A stretch of DNA of 49,050 nucleotides from an uncultured Alistipes sp. GTDB taxonomy: Bacteria; Bacteroidota; Bacteroidia; Bacteroidales; Rikenellaceae. The position numbers and the translations under genes were made by a program. A model generated the notes under the pieces. That model was not told the DNA's origin and did no database searches. It worked only from the letters and a program-made list of their open reading frames with translations. The stretch lies in the NCBI GenBank assembly GCA_910577475.1, contig CAJTLJ010000003.1:1-49050 (forward strand). Reading direction: 5' to 3'. Shown here one piece after another: positions 16,862-25,911 of the stretch (positions are counted from its first letter, which is position 1; each line of letters opens with the position of its first letter).

Positions 16862-17415
16862 AGCCTGACTACGACGTAAGGGGCGCCGCTTCGCCGGGCC
16901 GCCTCGACGCCGACGGCCGAATCCTCGAAAATCAAGGTCTCCCCGGGTTGGCAGCCCTCGATCTCCATCGCCTTCAGAAAGGCGTCGGGGGCGGGTTTGT
17001 TGTGCTCCACCTCGTCGGCGGTCAGCACGCCGTCGACCTCGCCTTCGAGGTGCAGGTGGCGCATGGCGTTGCGGATGTTGTCGGCCTGCCCGGTGGAGAC
17101 GATCCAGACCCGCCCGCCCGTGCGGCGGAACTGGCGGCAGAACTCCCACAGGGGTTCGTTGAGCCTTACGGTGGAGAAGAAGGAGGGATACAGCTCGATC
17201 TTGCGCCGCCGGATCCGGTCGATCTGCGCGGGGTCGGTGAAGCCGACGGAGCGCAGGAATTCGGGACAGCGCATGCCGAAGTAATGCTTCAGATAAGTCT
17301 CCTTATCCATCCGGTAACCGGCCTCCTGCAATGCGGCGACGTAGGCCGAGGCATTCGCCTCGCGCGTGTCGGCCAGCGTGCCGTCGAAATCGAGCAGGAT
17401 GAGTTTCAGCCGCAT
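16858..17415 (-). CDS. HAD-family phosphatase/phosphoglucomutase-like
   Basis: 185 residues. Classic motif I LDFDGTLAD gives D9 and D11. A helical cap follows (YFGMRCPEFL). Motif II is VSTGQ, motif III is KPAPD and motif IV EDSAVGVEAA. The pattern is that of beta-phosphoglucomutase/GPH-type enzymes acting on sugar phosphates or phosphoglycolate. Last of three genes with the two M23 peptidases, starting 6 nt after the second. Its 3' end overlaps addB by 4 nt tail to tail. Substrate unknown. Confidence 0.87.
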   Translation of the reverse strand: MRLKLILLDFDGTLADTREANASAYVAALQEAGYRMDKETYLKHYFGMRCPEFLRSVGFTDPAQIDRIRRRKIELYPSFFSTVRLNEPLWEFCRQFRRTGGRVWIVSTGQADNIRNAMRHLHLEGEVDGVLTADEVEHNKPAPDAFLKAMEIEGCQPGETLIFEDSAVGVEAARRSGAPYVVVRL

Positions 17416-17421
17416 GGTTTT

Positions 17422-18369
17422 TCAGTCGAAGGATTGCATGCCCGACCGGGCGATGCGCAGCATGCGCTGGTACTCCGCGGGCGACAGCTCCAGGAAGAAG
17501 TAGTGAATGGGGTCCACCCGCATGCCGTTGTGGCGCACCTCGTAGTGGAGGTGGGGCGAAAGCGAAAGTCCCGTGTTGCCCGAGAGGGCGATGATGTCGC
17601 CGCGCCGGACCTCCTGCCCGCGTTTCACGTTGATCCGCCCCAGATGGTTGTACGAGGTCTCGAATCCGTTGCCGTGGTCGATCACGACGGTCAGACCCGC
17701 CGTGGAGTTTCGTGAGGAGACCTCCTTGACCCGTCCGTCGGCCGTGGCGAATACGCGCGACCCTTCGGGGATGGTGTAGTCCACCCCCTGGTGCGATTTC
17801 AGTGTCTTGTAGAAGGGGTGTATGCGCATGCCGTAGGAGGCGGTCAGCAGGCTGAGCTGGTGGTTGATGACGGGCTGGATGGCCGGGATGTTGTTGCAGG
17901 CGCTCCCCATCGAGTCGATCTGGCGCTGCAGCGACCGGTAGGAGCGGGCCAGCACCTTCATCCGCTCCTCCATCTGCTGCGTGCGGGTGTCGAGCTCGTT
18001 CTTCAGCCGGTGCGTCGGTCGGTTCAGGATCTCTTCGTAGCGGGTGGTCCGCTCCGTGCGGTTTTCGCGCTCGAAATCGTAGGGGTCCGACTCGAAGAGG
18101 ATGCGGAAGATGTTGCGGTCGCGCTCGGCGATGTTGTCCGCCACGGCCAGCAGCGAGTCGTAGCGGGCCTCCAGCAGCTCGTACTCCGAGCGCAGCCGGT
18201 CGGTCGAGTGCTTGAGCTCGTACTCCGACGGGGTGTCGAAGAAGAGGGAGTAGACGATGTAGTAGAGCGTGACGGCGCCCAGCCATATCAGCGCGTTGAT
18301 CGTGGTGCGGATGACGTTCTGTTTCAACGTCCGCGCCTTTCTGGGGGATCGGTTGCGGTCGGTAGCCAT
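17422..18369 (-). CDS. Membrane-anchored M23 (LytM) peptidase
   Basis: 315 residues. A basic N terminus, one membrane segment around 22-44 and a charged coiled-coil region to about 165 precede a LytM domain. Zinc ligands are visible in HQGVD and SPHLHYEV (HLH). The family cleaves peptidoglycan cross-links or, with altered residues, activates amidases. Here the ligands appear intact. It lies 1 nt after a paralogue with the same architecture (18371-19348), so the two arose by tandem duplication. The layout resembles MepM/EnvC-type cell-division or growth hydrolases in the periplasm. Confidence 0.9.
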   Translation of the reverse strand: MATDRNRSPRKARTLKQNVIRTTINALIWLGAVTLYYIVYSLFFDTPSEYELKHSTDRLRSEYELLEARYDSLLAVADNIAERDRNIFRILFESDPYDFERENRTERTTRYEEILNRPTHRLKNELDTRTQQMEERMKVLARSYRSLQRQIDSMGSACNNIPAIQPVINHQLSLLTASYGMRIHPFYKTLKSHQGVDYTIPEGSRVFATADGRVKEVSSRNSTAGLTVVIDHGNGFETSYNHLGRINVKRGQEVRRGDIIALSGNTGLSLSPHLHYEVRHNGMRVDPIHYFFLELSPAEYQRMLRIARSGMQSFD

Positions 18370-18370
18370 C

Positions 18371-19348
18371 TTATTCGTCTTTTTCGAGGTTCAGCTCGCG
18401 CAGTTCGGACATCAGGTGTTCGTACTCCTCGGGCGACATGTTCTTGTTGAAGTAGTTGATCGGGTTGACCACCGAGCCCTGATGGATCACCTCGTAGTGG
18501 AGGTGGGGCCCCGTGACGCCTCCCGAACGGCCCAGCTCGCCGATCAGCTGTCCGCGCACGATCTTGTCGCCCGGCTTCACCAGAATCCGGTTCAGATGGG
18601 CGTAGCGCGTCTTGTAGCCGAATTCGTGGTTGAGCAGGATCTGCCGGCCGTAGCCGCGGGTGCTGTTGCGCGTGTCGATGCTCTCGACCGTGGCGTCGCC
18701 CGTGGCGTAGATCGGGTCGCCGACGTTGCCGGCCAGATCGATTCCCTTGTGGAATTTGCGGCTGTGGTAGAGCGGGTGGATGCGCCAGCCGAACGAGCCG
18801 ATGCCGTTGCGCAGCAGCGAACGGTCGATGGGCCAGAAGGCCGGGATGGCGGTCGAGAGGCGCTCCTTGTTCTTCGAGAGGGTTTGCAGTTCGTCCAGCG
18901 ATACGGACTCCTCGTAGAGCTGCCGGGCCAGGGCGTCCATGCTTTTCCAGGTGCCCGCCATCAGCGAGGCGTGGACGTCGCTCTCGAGCGATGCGTATTT
19001 CGAATCCGGATAGGGGGTGCGGATCCCCTCGATGGCGAGGGTGTCGGTGGCGAAGAGGGCCCGGTAGACGTGGTTGTCGCGGTGGCGGATCTCCTCGGTG
19101 CGGCGCTGCAGGGTTCGGATCTTGTCCTGAAGCAGGTGGTATTTGAGGACCAGCTCGCTGTTTTCGCGGTTGATCCGGTACATTTTCGGGGTGTAGAAAA
19201 AGTAGGAGAAGAGTCCGTTGACGATGGAGATGCAGATGAATCCCACCAGAATACGGCGGATGAACCGGTAGGTGCGCAGCCGGAACGGAGCCACGACCAC
19301 TTCGTGCGTGAACTGCTGGGGGGCGAATCCGATCTCTTTTTCCTTCAT
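18371..19348 (-). CDS. Membrane-anchored M23 (LytM) peptidase, tandem paralogue
   Basis: 325 residues. A cytosolic basic N terminus and a membrane segment around 35-55 (ILVGFICISIVNGLFSYFF) lead to a coiled-coil stalk and a C-terminal LytM domain with zinc motifs HKGID and GPHLHYEV. Both catalytic motifs are intact. First gene of the three-gene operon, with a full consensus promoter 29 nt upstream. The 100 residues before the catalytic domain differ more from the neighbour than the domain itself, suggesting that each copy has its own partner. The promoter overlaps, in opposite orientation, that of alaS. Confidence 0.9.
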   Translation of the reverse strand: MKEKEIGFAPQQFTHEVVVAPFRLRTYRFIRRILVGFICISIVNGLFSYFFYTPKMYRINRENSELVLKYHLLQDKIRTLQRRTEEIRHRDNHVYRALFATDTLAIEGIRTPYPDSKYASLESDVHASLMAGTWKSMDALARQLYEESVSLDELQTLSKNKERLSTAIPAFWPIDRSLLRNGIGSFGWRIHPLYHSRKFHKGIDLAGNVGDPIYATGDATVESIDTRNSTRGYGRQILLNHEFGYKTRYAHLNRILVKPGDKIVRGQLIGELGRSGGVTGPHLHYEVIHQGSVVNPINYFNKNMSPEEYEHLMSELRELNLEKDE

Positions 19349-19377
19349 TTCGTGTAAAAACTACCGCTTCGATGATG

Positions 19378-19408
19378 CAAATTTAGCGTAAAATGTGTAA
19401 TTTTGCAA
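19378..19408 (-). promoter_or_regulatory. Promoter of the M23 peptidase operon
   Basis: Minus strand TTG (19408-19406), 20-nt spacer, TAAATTTG (19385-19378). It overlaps the alaS -7 element (19398-19405) on the other strand, so the two promoters may exclude one another. Confidence 0.65.
19398..19405 (+). promoter_or_regulatory. -7 promoter element of alaS-gpmI
   Basis: TAATTTTG, 39 nt before the alaS ATG, nested within the divergent M23 promoter. Confidence 0.55.
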
Positions 19409-19444
19409 CCCGAAACAGAAAACGCGAAAACAGGCAAAAATTAT

Positions 19445-22069
19445 ATGATGGAATCCAATAAAATTCGACAGGCCTTTCTCGACTTCTTCGCGAGCAAGGA
19501 ACACGCGATCGTCCCTTCGGCCCCGATGGTGGTGAAGAACGACCCCACGCTGATGTTTACCAATGCGGGCATGAACCAGTTCAAGGATATCTTTCTGGGC
19601 AATGCGCCGCGCAAGTATCCCCGGGCGGCCGATACGCAAAAGTGCCTGCGCGTGTCGGGCAAGCACAACGACCTGGAGGAGGTGGGCCACGACACCTATC
19701 ACCACACGATGTTCGAGATGCTGGGCAACTGGTCCTACGGCGACTACTTCAAGAAGGAGGCCGTCGCCTGGGCCTGGGAGCTGCTGACCGAGGTCTACAA
19801 GCTCGACAAGAGCCGCATGTACGCCACCGTATTCGAAGGTTCGGACGAGGACGGCGTGCCCTTCGACGAGGAGGCTTACGGCTATTGGAAGCAGTACCTG
19901 CCCGAGGACCATATCATCCGCGGCAACAAGCACGACAACTTCTGGGAGATGGGCGAGACCGGTCCCTGCGGTCCGTGCAGCGAGATCCACTACGACCTGC
20001 GCGATGAAAAGGAGATCGCCGAGGTTCCCGGCCGCGACATGGTGAACCAGAGCAGTCCGCTCGTGATCGAGATCTGGAACCTCGTCTTCATGCAGTTCAA
20101 CCGCAAGGCCAACGGCTCGCTGGAGCCTCTGGTCGCCAAGAACATCGACACGGGTATGGGTTTCGAGCGCCTCTGCATGATTCTTCAGGGCAAGAAATCC
20201 AACTACGATACCGACGTGTTCCAGCCCACCATCGGCCGCATCGCCCGCATGTCGGGCAAAAGCTACGGCTCGGACGAGAAGTGCGACGTGGCGATGCGCG
20301 TCATCGCCGACCACCTGCGCGCCATCTCCTTCTCGATTGCCGACGGCCAGCTGCCGTCGAATGTGAAGGCCGGCTATGTCATCCGCCGCATTCTGCGCCG
20401 CGCCGTGCGCTACGGTTATACCTACCTGGGCTTCAACGAGCCCTTCATGTGCAGACTCGTGGCCGGTCTGGTGGATCAGATGGGCGGGCAGTTCCCCGAG
20501 TTGAAGGCGCAGCAGACGCTCATCGAGCGCGTGATCGAAGAGGAGGAGGCCGCTTTCCTGCGGACGCTGGCGACGGGCATCACCCTGCTGGACGGCGTGA
20601 TCGCCAAGGCCAAGCAGACCGGCGAGAACCGCATTTCGGGCAAGGATGCCTTCGTGCTCTACGACACCTTCGGATTCCCGATCGACCTGACCGAGCTGAT
20701 CGCCCGCGAACAGAACGTAGAGGTCGATCTCGAGGGCTTCGAGAAGGAGCTTCAGGCCCAGAAGGAGCGCTCGCGCAACGCCGCCGCCGTCGATACGGAC
20801 GACTGGGTGGAGCTGATTCCGCTCAAGCAGAGCGAGTTCGTCGGCTACGACACGCTTACCGAGCAGGTGAAGATCGCCCGTTACCGCAAGGTGACCTCGA
20901 AGGGCCGGAGCTCCTATCAGCTCGTCTTCGACAAGACGCCGTTCTACGGCAACTCCGGCGGCCAGATCGGCGACACGGGCTACATCGAGACGCCGAACGA
21001 GCGGATCGAGGTGATCGCCACCGAGAAGGAGAACGGTCTGATTATCCATATCGTCAAGAACCTGCCCGAGAATCCCGCAGCGGAGTTCACGGCCGTGGTC
21101 GACGCCGAGGCGCGTCAGGCTGCCGCCAATAACCACACCGCTACGCACCTCATGCACGAGGCGCTGCGCAAGGTGCTCGGCAGCCATGTCGAGCAGAAGG
21201 GTTCGCTCGTGACGCCCGTCTACCTGCGTTTCGACTTCTCGCATTTCGAGAAGGTGACCCCCGAGCAGCTGCGCGAGGTGGAGCGGCTGGTGAACCGGGC
21301 CGTGCGCGCCAATTATCCGCTGGAGGAGAATCGCAACGCCACCAAGGAGGAGGCCGAGGCCTGCGGTGCCATGATGCTCTTCGGCGAGAAGTACGGCGAC
21401 CGGGTCCGCATGGTCCGGTTCGGCTCCTCGGTCGAGCTCTGCGGCGGTACCCACACGAGCGCCACGGGTAACATCGGATTCTTCAAGATCATGAACGAAA
21501 GCGCTATTTCAGCCGGTGTCCGGCGTATCGAGGCCGTGACGGGCGAGGGTGCCGAGAAGGTGCTCTATGCCGCCGAGGATACGGTGCGCGGTATCGGCGA
21601 GGCGCTGCACAATACGCAGATCATGTCCGCGATCAAAAAGCTGATCGAGAGCAACGAGACCTTGCAGAAGGAGGCCGAGGCCATGCGTCGCGAGCAGGTG
21701 GCCGTGTGGGCAGAGAAGATCATCGCTTCGACTCCCGAGCGCAACGGGGTGCAGCTGCTGGCTACGCAGATGTCGCGCCACCCGGACTTCATCAAGGACT
21801 TGGCTTACAATTTGCGCTCCCGTTCCGGAAAGATCGTGCTGGTGCTGGGTACGGTCAACGACGGCAAGCCGCTGCTGACCGTCGCCCTCGGCGACGACGT
21901 GGTGGCCCAGGGTGCGAATGCTGGAGCCGTGGTTCGCGAGGCGGCGAAGCTGATGAACGGCGGCGGCGGCGGTCAGGCGTTCCTGGCGACGGCCGGAGGA
22001 AAGAACCCCGACGGCTTGCAGGCGGCGATGGACAAGGCCGTGGAACTGATTATGGACGTATTGAAATAA
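19445..22069 (+). CDS. alaS: Alanyl-tRNA synthetase
   Basis: 874 residues, full length. Class II motifs lie in the N-terminal 250 residues (TNAGMNQFK, GPCGPCSEIH). The editing domain zinc site is formed by HTATH and the CGGTH motif. The C-Ala domain ends with GGGGGQAFLATAGG. It charges tRNA-Ala and clears Ser/Gly mischarging. The start is the first of two adjacent ATGs (19445, 19448); an in-frame TTG at 19403 lies inside the promoter. It is followed 17 nt later by gpmI, so the two are likely one transcript ending at 23672. Confidence 0.98.
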   Translation: MMESNKIRQAFLDFFASKEHAIVPSAPMVVKNDPTLMFTNAGMNQFKDIFLGNAPRKYPRAADTQKCLRVSGKHNDLEEVGHDTYHHTMFEMLGNWSYGDYFKKEAVAWAWELLTEVYKLDKSRMYATVFEGSDEDGVPFDEEAYGYWKQYLPEDHIIRGNKHDNFWEMGETGPCGPCSEIHYDLRDEKEIAEVPGRDMVNQSSPLVIEIWNLVFMQFNRKANGSLEPLVAKNIDTGMGFERLCMILQGKKSNYDTDVFQPTIGRIARMSGKSYGSDEKCDVAMRVIADHLRAISFSIADGQLPSNVKAGYVIRRILRRAVRYGYTYLGFNEPFMCRLVAGLVDQMGGQFPELKAQQTLIERVIEEEEAAFLRTLATGITLLDGVIAKAKQTGENRISGKDAFVLYDTFGFPIDLTELIAREQNVEVDLEGFEKELQAQKERSRNAAAVDTDDWVELIPLKQSEFVGYDTLTEQVKIARYRKVTSKGRSSYQLVFDKTPFYGNSGGQIGDTGYIETPNERIEVIATEKENGLIIHIVKNLPENPAAEFTAVVDAEARQAAANNHTATHLMHEALRKVLGSHVEQKGSLVTPVYLRFDFSHFEKVTPEQLREVERLVNRAVRANYPLEENRNATKEEAEACGAMMLFGEKYGDRVRMVRFGSSVELCGGTHTSATGNIGFFKIMNESAISAGVRRIEAVTGEGAEKVLYAAEDTVRGIGEALHNTQIMSAIKKLIESNETLQKEAEAMRREQVAVWAEKIIASTPERNGVQLLATQMSRHPDFIKDLAYNLRSRSGKIVLVLGTVNDGKPLLTVALGDDVVAQGANAGAVVREAAKLMNGGGGGQAFLATAGGKNPDGLQAAMDKAVELIMDVLK

Positions 22070-22086
22070 TATTATAGGTGTAAATT

Positions 22087-23616
22087 ATGGCACAGAAAGT
22101 TTTATTGATGATTCTGGACGGTTGGGGCAACGGCGACCACCAGCGAGGCGACGTGATCTATCAGATGCACCCCGCCTACATTACGGCGATGACTGAAAAG
22201 TATCCTCACGCCCAGTTGCGCACGGACGGCGAGAACGTCGGTCTGCCCGAGGGCCAGATGGGCAACTCGGAGGTGGGTCACCTCAATATCGGCGCCGGCC
22301 GCGTGGTCTATCAGGATCTGGTGAAGATCAACCGTGCTTGTGCCGACGGCTCCATTCTGAAAAATCCGGAGATCGTCGCCGCCTTCGAATATGCGAAGAA
22401 GAACGGCGTGAACGTGCACCTGATGGGTCTGGTTTCGAACGGCGGCGTGCACTCTTCGCTCGACCACCTGCTCAAACTGACCGATATCGCCAAGGTATAC
22501 GGTATCGAAAATACCTTCGTACACTGCTTCATGGACGGTCGCGACACCGATCCGCACAGCGGCAAAGGCTTCATCGCCGAGCTGGAGAAGCACATGGACG
22601 AGCAGTCGACCGGCAGGATCGCCTCGATCGTCGGCCGCTACTATGCGATGGACCGCGACAAGCGCTGGGAGCGCGTGAAGGTGGCCTACGACCTGCTGGT
22701 CAACGGCATCGGCGACCGCTCGTCGGACATGGTGGAGGCCATGCAGCGCTCCTACGACATGGACGTGACGGACGAGTTCGTGAAGCCCATCGTGCGGATC
22801 GACGAGCTGGGCAATCCCATCGGCATGATCCGTCCGAACGATGTGGTGATCTTCTTCAACTACCGTAACGACCGTGCGAAGGAGCTCACCGTCGTGCTCA
22901 CGCAGGAGGATATGCCCGAGCAGGGGATGCACACCCTGCCGCTCTATTACTGCTGCATGACCCCCTACGACGCCAAGTTCCGGGGGCTGCACATCCTCTT
23001 CGACAAGGAGAACGTGGCAAACACGATCGGCGAGTATGTTGCATCGCTCGGGTTGAGCCAGCTGCGCATCGCCGAGACGGAGAAGTACGCTCACGTGACC
23101 TTCTTCCTGAACGGCGGCCGCGAGGAGAAGTTCGCGGGCGAGGAGCGCATTCTGGTCGCTTCGCCCAAGGTGGCTACCTACGACCTGCAGCCCGAGATGA
23201 GCGCCTATGAGGTGGCCGATAAGCTGGCTGCGGCGCTCGACGAGCAGAAATACGACTTCATCTGTCTGAACTTCGCAAACGGCGACATGGTAGGCCATAC
23301 GGGTGTTTACGAAGCGATTCAGAAGGCTGTGCAGGCGGTGGATGCCTGCGTGGAGAAGGTGGTCGAGGCCGCCCGGCGCAACGGTTACGAGGTGGTTCAG
23401 ATCGCCGACCACGGCAATGCGGACAATGCTGTCAATGCCGACGGTTCGCCCAATACGGCCCACTCGCTCAATCCCGTGCCCATCGTGGTCGTTTCGGACC
23501 GCGTGAAGGCGGTGAAGGACGGTATTCTGGCCGACGTGGCTCCCACGGTGCTCGACCTGATGGGGCTGAAGCAGCCTGCGGAGATGACCGGAAAGTCGCT
23601 GGTGGAGTTCAAGTAG
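22087..23616 (+). CDS. gpmI: 2,3-bisphosphoglycerate-independent phosphoglycerate mutase
   Basis: 509 residues. Alkaline-phosphatase superfamily enzyme interconverting 3- and 2-phosphoglycerate in glycolysis, using two Mn2+ ions. The metal-binding LILDGWG (D11) and phosphoserine nucleophile GNSEVGH (S61) are clear, with HCFMDGRDTDP and the C-terminal IADHGNADN metal motif. Second gene after alaS, ending at a strong terminator. Confidence 0.97.
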   Translation: MAQKVLLMILDGWGNGDHQRGDVIYQMHPAYITAMTEKYPHAQLRTDGENVGLPEGQMGNSEVGHLNIGAGRVVYQDLVKINRACADGSILKNPEIVAAFEYAKKNGVNVHLMGLVSNGGVHSSLDHLLKLTDIAKVYGIENTFVHCFMDGRDTDPHSGKGFIAELEKHMDEQSTGRIASIVGRYYAMDRDKRWERVKVAYDLLVNGIGDRSSDMVEAMQRSYDMDVTDEFVKPIVRIDELGNPIGMIRPNDVVIFFNYRNDRAKELTVVLTQEDMPEQGMHTLPLYYCCMTPYDAKFRGLHILFDKENVANTIGEYVASLGLSQLRIAETEKYAHVTFFLNGGREEKFAGEERILVASPKVATYDLQPEMSAYEVADKLAAALDEQKYDFICLNFANGDMVGHTGVYEAIQKAVQAVDACVEKVVEAARRNGYEVVQIADHGNADNAVNADGSPNTAHSLNPVPIVVVSDRVKAVKDGILADVAPTVLDLMGLKQPAEMTGKSLVEFK

Positions 23617-23632
23617 TGAACGTCTGCCTATT

Positions 23633-23672
23633 AAAACCGGGCCGTCCGACAGATTCGGACGGCCCGGTTTTT
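23633..23672 (+). terminator. Terminator of alaS-gpmI
   Basis: A 16-bp stem, AAAACCGGGCCGTCCG (23633-23648) with its complement from 23656, loop ACAGATT, then a T run. Confidence 0.88.
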
Positions 23673-23687
23673 CGCAGTGCTCCACAA

Positions 23688-23916
23688 TGTCACCCCGAGC
23701 GAAGCCGAGGGGTCCCGAAGGTCGTATCGGCGTGAACCCGTGCGAATCGTGAGGGTGAATGTTTCGGCCCTGTCGGGATGTTTCGACTGCGGGCCTAAAG
23801 GCCCTCCGCTCAACATGACAGAAAGCAGCGGACGGAACAATTGTGAATTGTGCATTGCCCATTGCGAATTGTTCTGTCATCCCGAGTGCAGCGCAGCGGA
23901 ATCGAGGGATCCCGAC
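23688..23916. repeat. Intergenic hairpin repeat cluster, locus 1 (three units)
   Basis: The gap 23673-23974 has no gene. It holds three related units. Unit A (23688-23716, plus) begins TGTCACCCCGAGC. Unit B (23771-23820) read on the minus strand begins TGTCATGTTGAGCGGAGG and has an inner palindrome GGGCC-taaa-GGCCC. Unit C (23875-23916, plus) begins TGTCATCCCGAGTGCAGCG. All share TGTCAyyyyGAGCg and a following CGA..ATC/GTC part, so they look like copies of one element in alternating orientation. Units B and C recur together at 34123-34232. Between B and C are short ATTGTGAATTG-type repeats. Confidence 0.75.
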
Positions 23917-23974
23917 GTTTCAGGACGCACACTCTGCGGAAACCGCAGGGCATTCCATCCCGGGCGGAAACCGG

Positions 23975-24472
23975 TCAATAGAGGTCGATCCATTCGTGGC
24001 TGTTCCCCACGCAGTCGAGGTAGCGGCGAAACTCATCCTGCGCGATGACGACGGTCGCCCGGTCGTCGTTCGGATGAAAGGCCAGCGCGGGGCAGTCGCG
24101 CAACCGGGCGTCGAGAAAGAGGTGCACGTGGTTCCCGGGGTCGTTGACGAGCCCGAAAGGCGATACCGAACCGGGACGAAGCCCGAGCCAGCGCTCCATG
24201 CGCTGTTCGGAGGCGAAGGAGAGCTTGCCCTGATGCAGGCGCTGCTCCAGGTCGCGGATGGCGAGCTGCCGTTCGAAGTGGAAGCAGACCAGATAGTGCC
24301 GGTCGCCCTTGTGGTTGCGCAGGAACAGATTCTTGCACGGAGTCGATCCGTCGCCGTGCTCCTCCCAGTAGCGGCGGGCTATTTCGACGGTCGGGGCCTC
24401 GGGGTGTTCGTACCAGTTGTAGCGGATGCCGTGCCGGTCGAGGTAGTCGAAGACGATCTTGCGGCGTTTCAT
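23975..24472 (-). CDS. ProX-type aminoacyl-tRNA deacylase (YbaK/prolyl-tRNA synthetase associated domain)
   Basis: 165 residues, the usual single-domain length. Family features: EHPEAPTVE near the N terminus, catalytic Lys in PCKNLFL (K47), and the substrate-loop GSVSPFGLVND. Such free-standing domains hydrolyse Ala mischarged on tRNA-Pro (or other mischarged tRNAs). Last gene in a five-gene minus operon, 10 nt after the YbjN-like gene. tcdA, three genes upstream in the same operon, also acts on tRNA. Confidence 0.9.
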   Translation of the reverse strand: MKRRKIVFDYLDRHGIRYNWYEHPEAPTVEIARRYWEEHGDGSTPCKNLFLRNHKGDRHYLVCFHFERQLAIRDLEQRLHQGKLSFASEQRMERWLGLRPGSVSPFGLVNDPGNHVHLFLDARLRDCPALAFHPNDDRATVVIAQDEFRRYLDCVGNSHEWIDLY

Positions 24473-24482
24473 GATCCGCGGG

Positions 24483-24947
24483 TCACTCCTCGTATTTGTC
24501 GATGAACTCCGACACGCACTCCGGCAGCAGGGCGATGGCGTCGTGGAGGAGCTGTGTGAAATCGTCTTCCGGGTTGCAGAAACTTTCGTAGGTGATCCGG
24601 TACGCGGTACTGCCGTCCTCCTCCTTCAGGGCGATGAACTTGGTGACCCGCTTCTGCTCGTTCATGCTGTTGCACCCCTCCAGAATCTTCTCATAGGGCT
24701 GGTCGGTGCCGTAGAGCGTCATGAAGTTCAGGTAGACCGATCCGTCGGACTGACTCTCCAGCAGGACGAAATAGTTGGCGCCCTGAATCTTGAAGAAGAT
24801 GTCCCCGTCTTCGTCCAGCTTGGGGAGGTAGCCCTCTTCGCGCAGGAAATCCATCGCTTCCTGACGGGCGGTCTGTTCGGTCCGCGGCTGGGCTGCCAGC
24901 GTGAGTGCCGAGCAGAGGATCGATAAGGTGAGAATGATCGTTTTCAT
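24483..24947 (-). CDS. Secreted YbjN-like protein
   Basis: 154 residues. A signal peptide (MKTIILTLSILCSALTLAAQ) is followed by a small alpha/beta domain with FFKIQGANYFVLLE, a beta-hairpin and YRITYESFCNPEDDF. The pattern resembles YbjN/type III chaperone-like folds. No catalytic residues are evident. In Bacteroidota such proteins appear to be periplasmic with unknown role. 7 nt after the dehydrogenase gene and 10 nt before the deacylase gene, so co-transcribed. The family call is tentative; only secretion is clear. Confidence 0.72.
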   Translation of the reverse strand: MKTIILTLSILCSALTLAAQPRTEQTARQEAMDFLREEGYLPKLDEDGDIFFKIQGANYFVLLESQSDGSVYLNFMTLYGTDQPYEKILEGCNSMNEQKRVTKFIALKEEDGSTAYRITYESFCNPEDDFTQLLHDAIALLPECVSEFIDKYEE

Positions 24948-24954
24948 GTTTTTT

Positions 24955-25911
24955 TTATTTTTCGTTCTTCAGAAACTCCTCGATGTTCCGCTTCACGCAG
25001 TCGATCAGCACGTCTATCGCCTCGACGGGCGCCCAGGCGTTGTGGGGCGAAAGCAGCAGGCGCTCGGGACGGGCCGCGTGCAGCAGCGGCGAGCCCGCCG
25101 GGATCGGCTCCTTCTCGTAGACGTCGATGGCGGCTCCGCCCAGCCGTCCGCTGTCCAGCGCTTCGACCAGGGCCCTCTCGTCGACGATGCCTCCGCGGGC
25201 GACGTTCACCAGCACGGCAGTCGGCTTCATGCAGGTCAGCTCGCCGCCTCCCAGCAGGTTGCGGGTCCGCTCGTTCAGCGGACAGTGGACGGTTACCACG
25301 TCGGCCCACGCCAGCAGTTCCCGCAGCGGCAGGGCGGGGTAGCGCTCCTCGCGGATCTGCCCCGAGGTGGAAGTGTAGGCGACCGTGCATCCGAAGGCCT
25401 CGGCCAGCCGGGCCACCTCGCGGCCGATGTTTCCCAGCCCGATCACGCCCCAGCGCTTGCCGTGGAGCTGGTGGGTCGGCAGGCCGAAGTGGAACGGTAC
25501 GTCCTGTGCGGCATAGGCGCCGCTCTTCACGAACCGGTCGTAGTAGCCGATCTGCCGGTAGAGGGCCAGTACGGCTCCCAGGGTCGTTTCGGCCACCGCG
25601 TGAGTCGAGTAGCCCACGGCGTTCTTCACTGGAATGCGGCGGGCGGCGGCTGCCTCCAGATCGATGTTGTTCACCCCCGTCGCCGCCACGCAGATCAGTT
25701 TCAGCCGGGGCAGGGCGGCGATGGTCTCGGCCGTCAGGACCACCTTGTTCGAGATCACGATGTCGGCTTCGCGGCACCGCTCCGCCACCTGCTCGGGGCG
25801 GGTCTTCTCGTAGCCCGTGTAGCGGCCCAGGCTGCGGATGCCCGAGAGGTCGCATCCGCAGATGCTGTACTCGTCCAGAAATACGATGTTCGGTTTCATT
25901 ATGCAGTTCAT
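24955..25911 (-). CDS. D-2-hydroxyacid dehydrogenase
   Basis: 318 residues. The NAD-binding motif GLGNIGREVA sits mid-protein. Catalytic residues are Arg in NVARGGIVDE, a Glu in the DVYEKEP region and His in LLSPHNAW. Members reduce 2-oxoacids such as pyruvate, hydroxypyruvate or glyoxylate to D-hydroxyacids. The start at 25911 overlaps the tcdA stop as ATGA; a second in-frame ATG is at 25899. Substrate cannot be assigned; a glycerate/hydroxypyruvate reductase role is plausible. Confidence 0.93.
   Translation of the reverse strand: MNCIMKPNIVFLDEYSICGCDLSGIRSLGRYTGYEKTRPEQVAERCREADIVISNKVVLTAETIAALPRLKLICVAATGVNNIDLEAAAARRIPVKNAVGYSTHAVAETTLGAVLALYRQIGYYDRFVKSGAYAAQDVPFHFGLPTHQLHGKRWGVIGLGNIGREVARLAEAFGCTVAYTSTSGQIREERYPALPLRELLAWADVVTVHCPLNERTRNLLGGGELTCMKPTAVLVNVARGGIVDERALVEALDSGRLGGAAIDVYEKEPIPAGSPLLHAARPERLLLSPHNAWAPVEAIDVLIDCVKRNIEEFLKNEK

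Noticed and set aside
23688..23916. CRISPR array in the repeat-rich gap
   Set aside because: Units alternate in orientation, differ in length and spacing and contain internal palindromes. There are no regular repeats with unique spacers and no cas genes.
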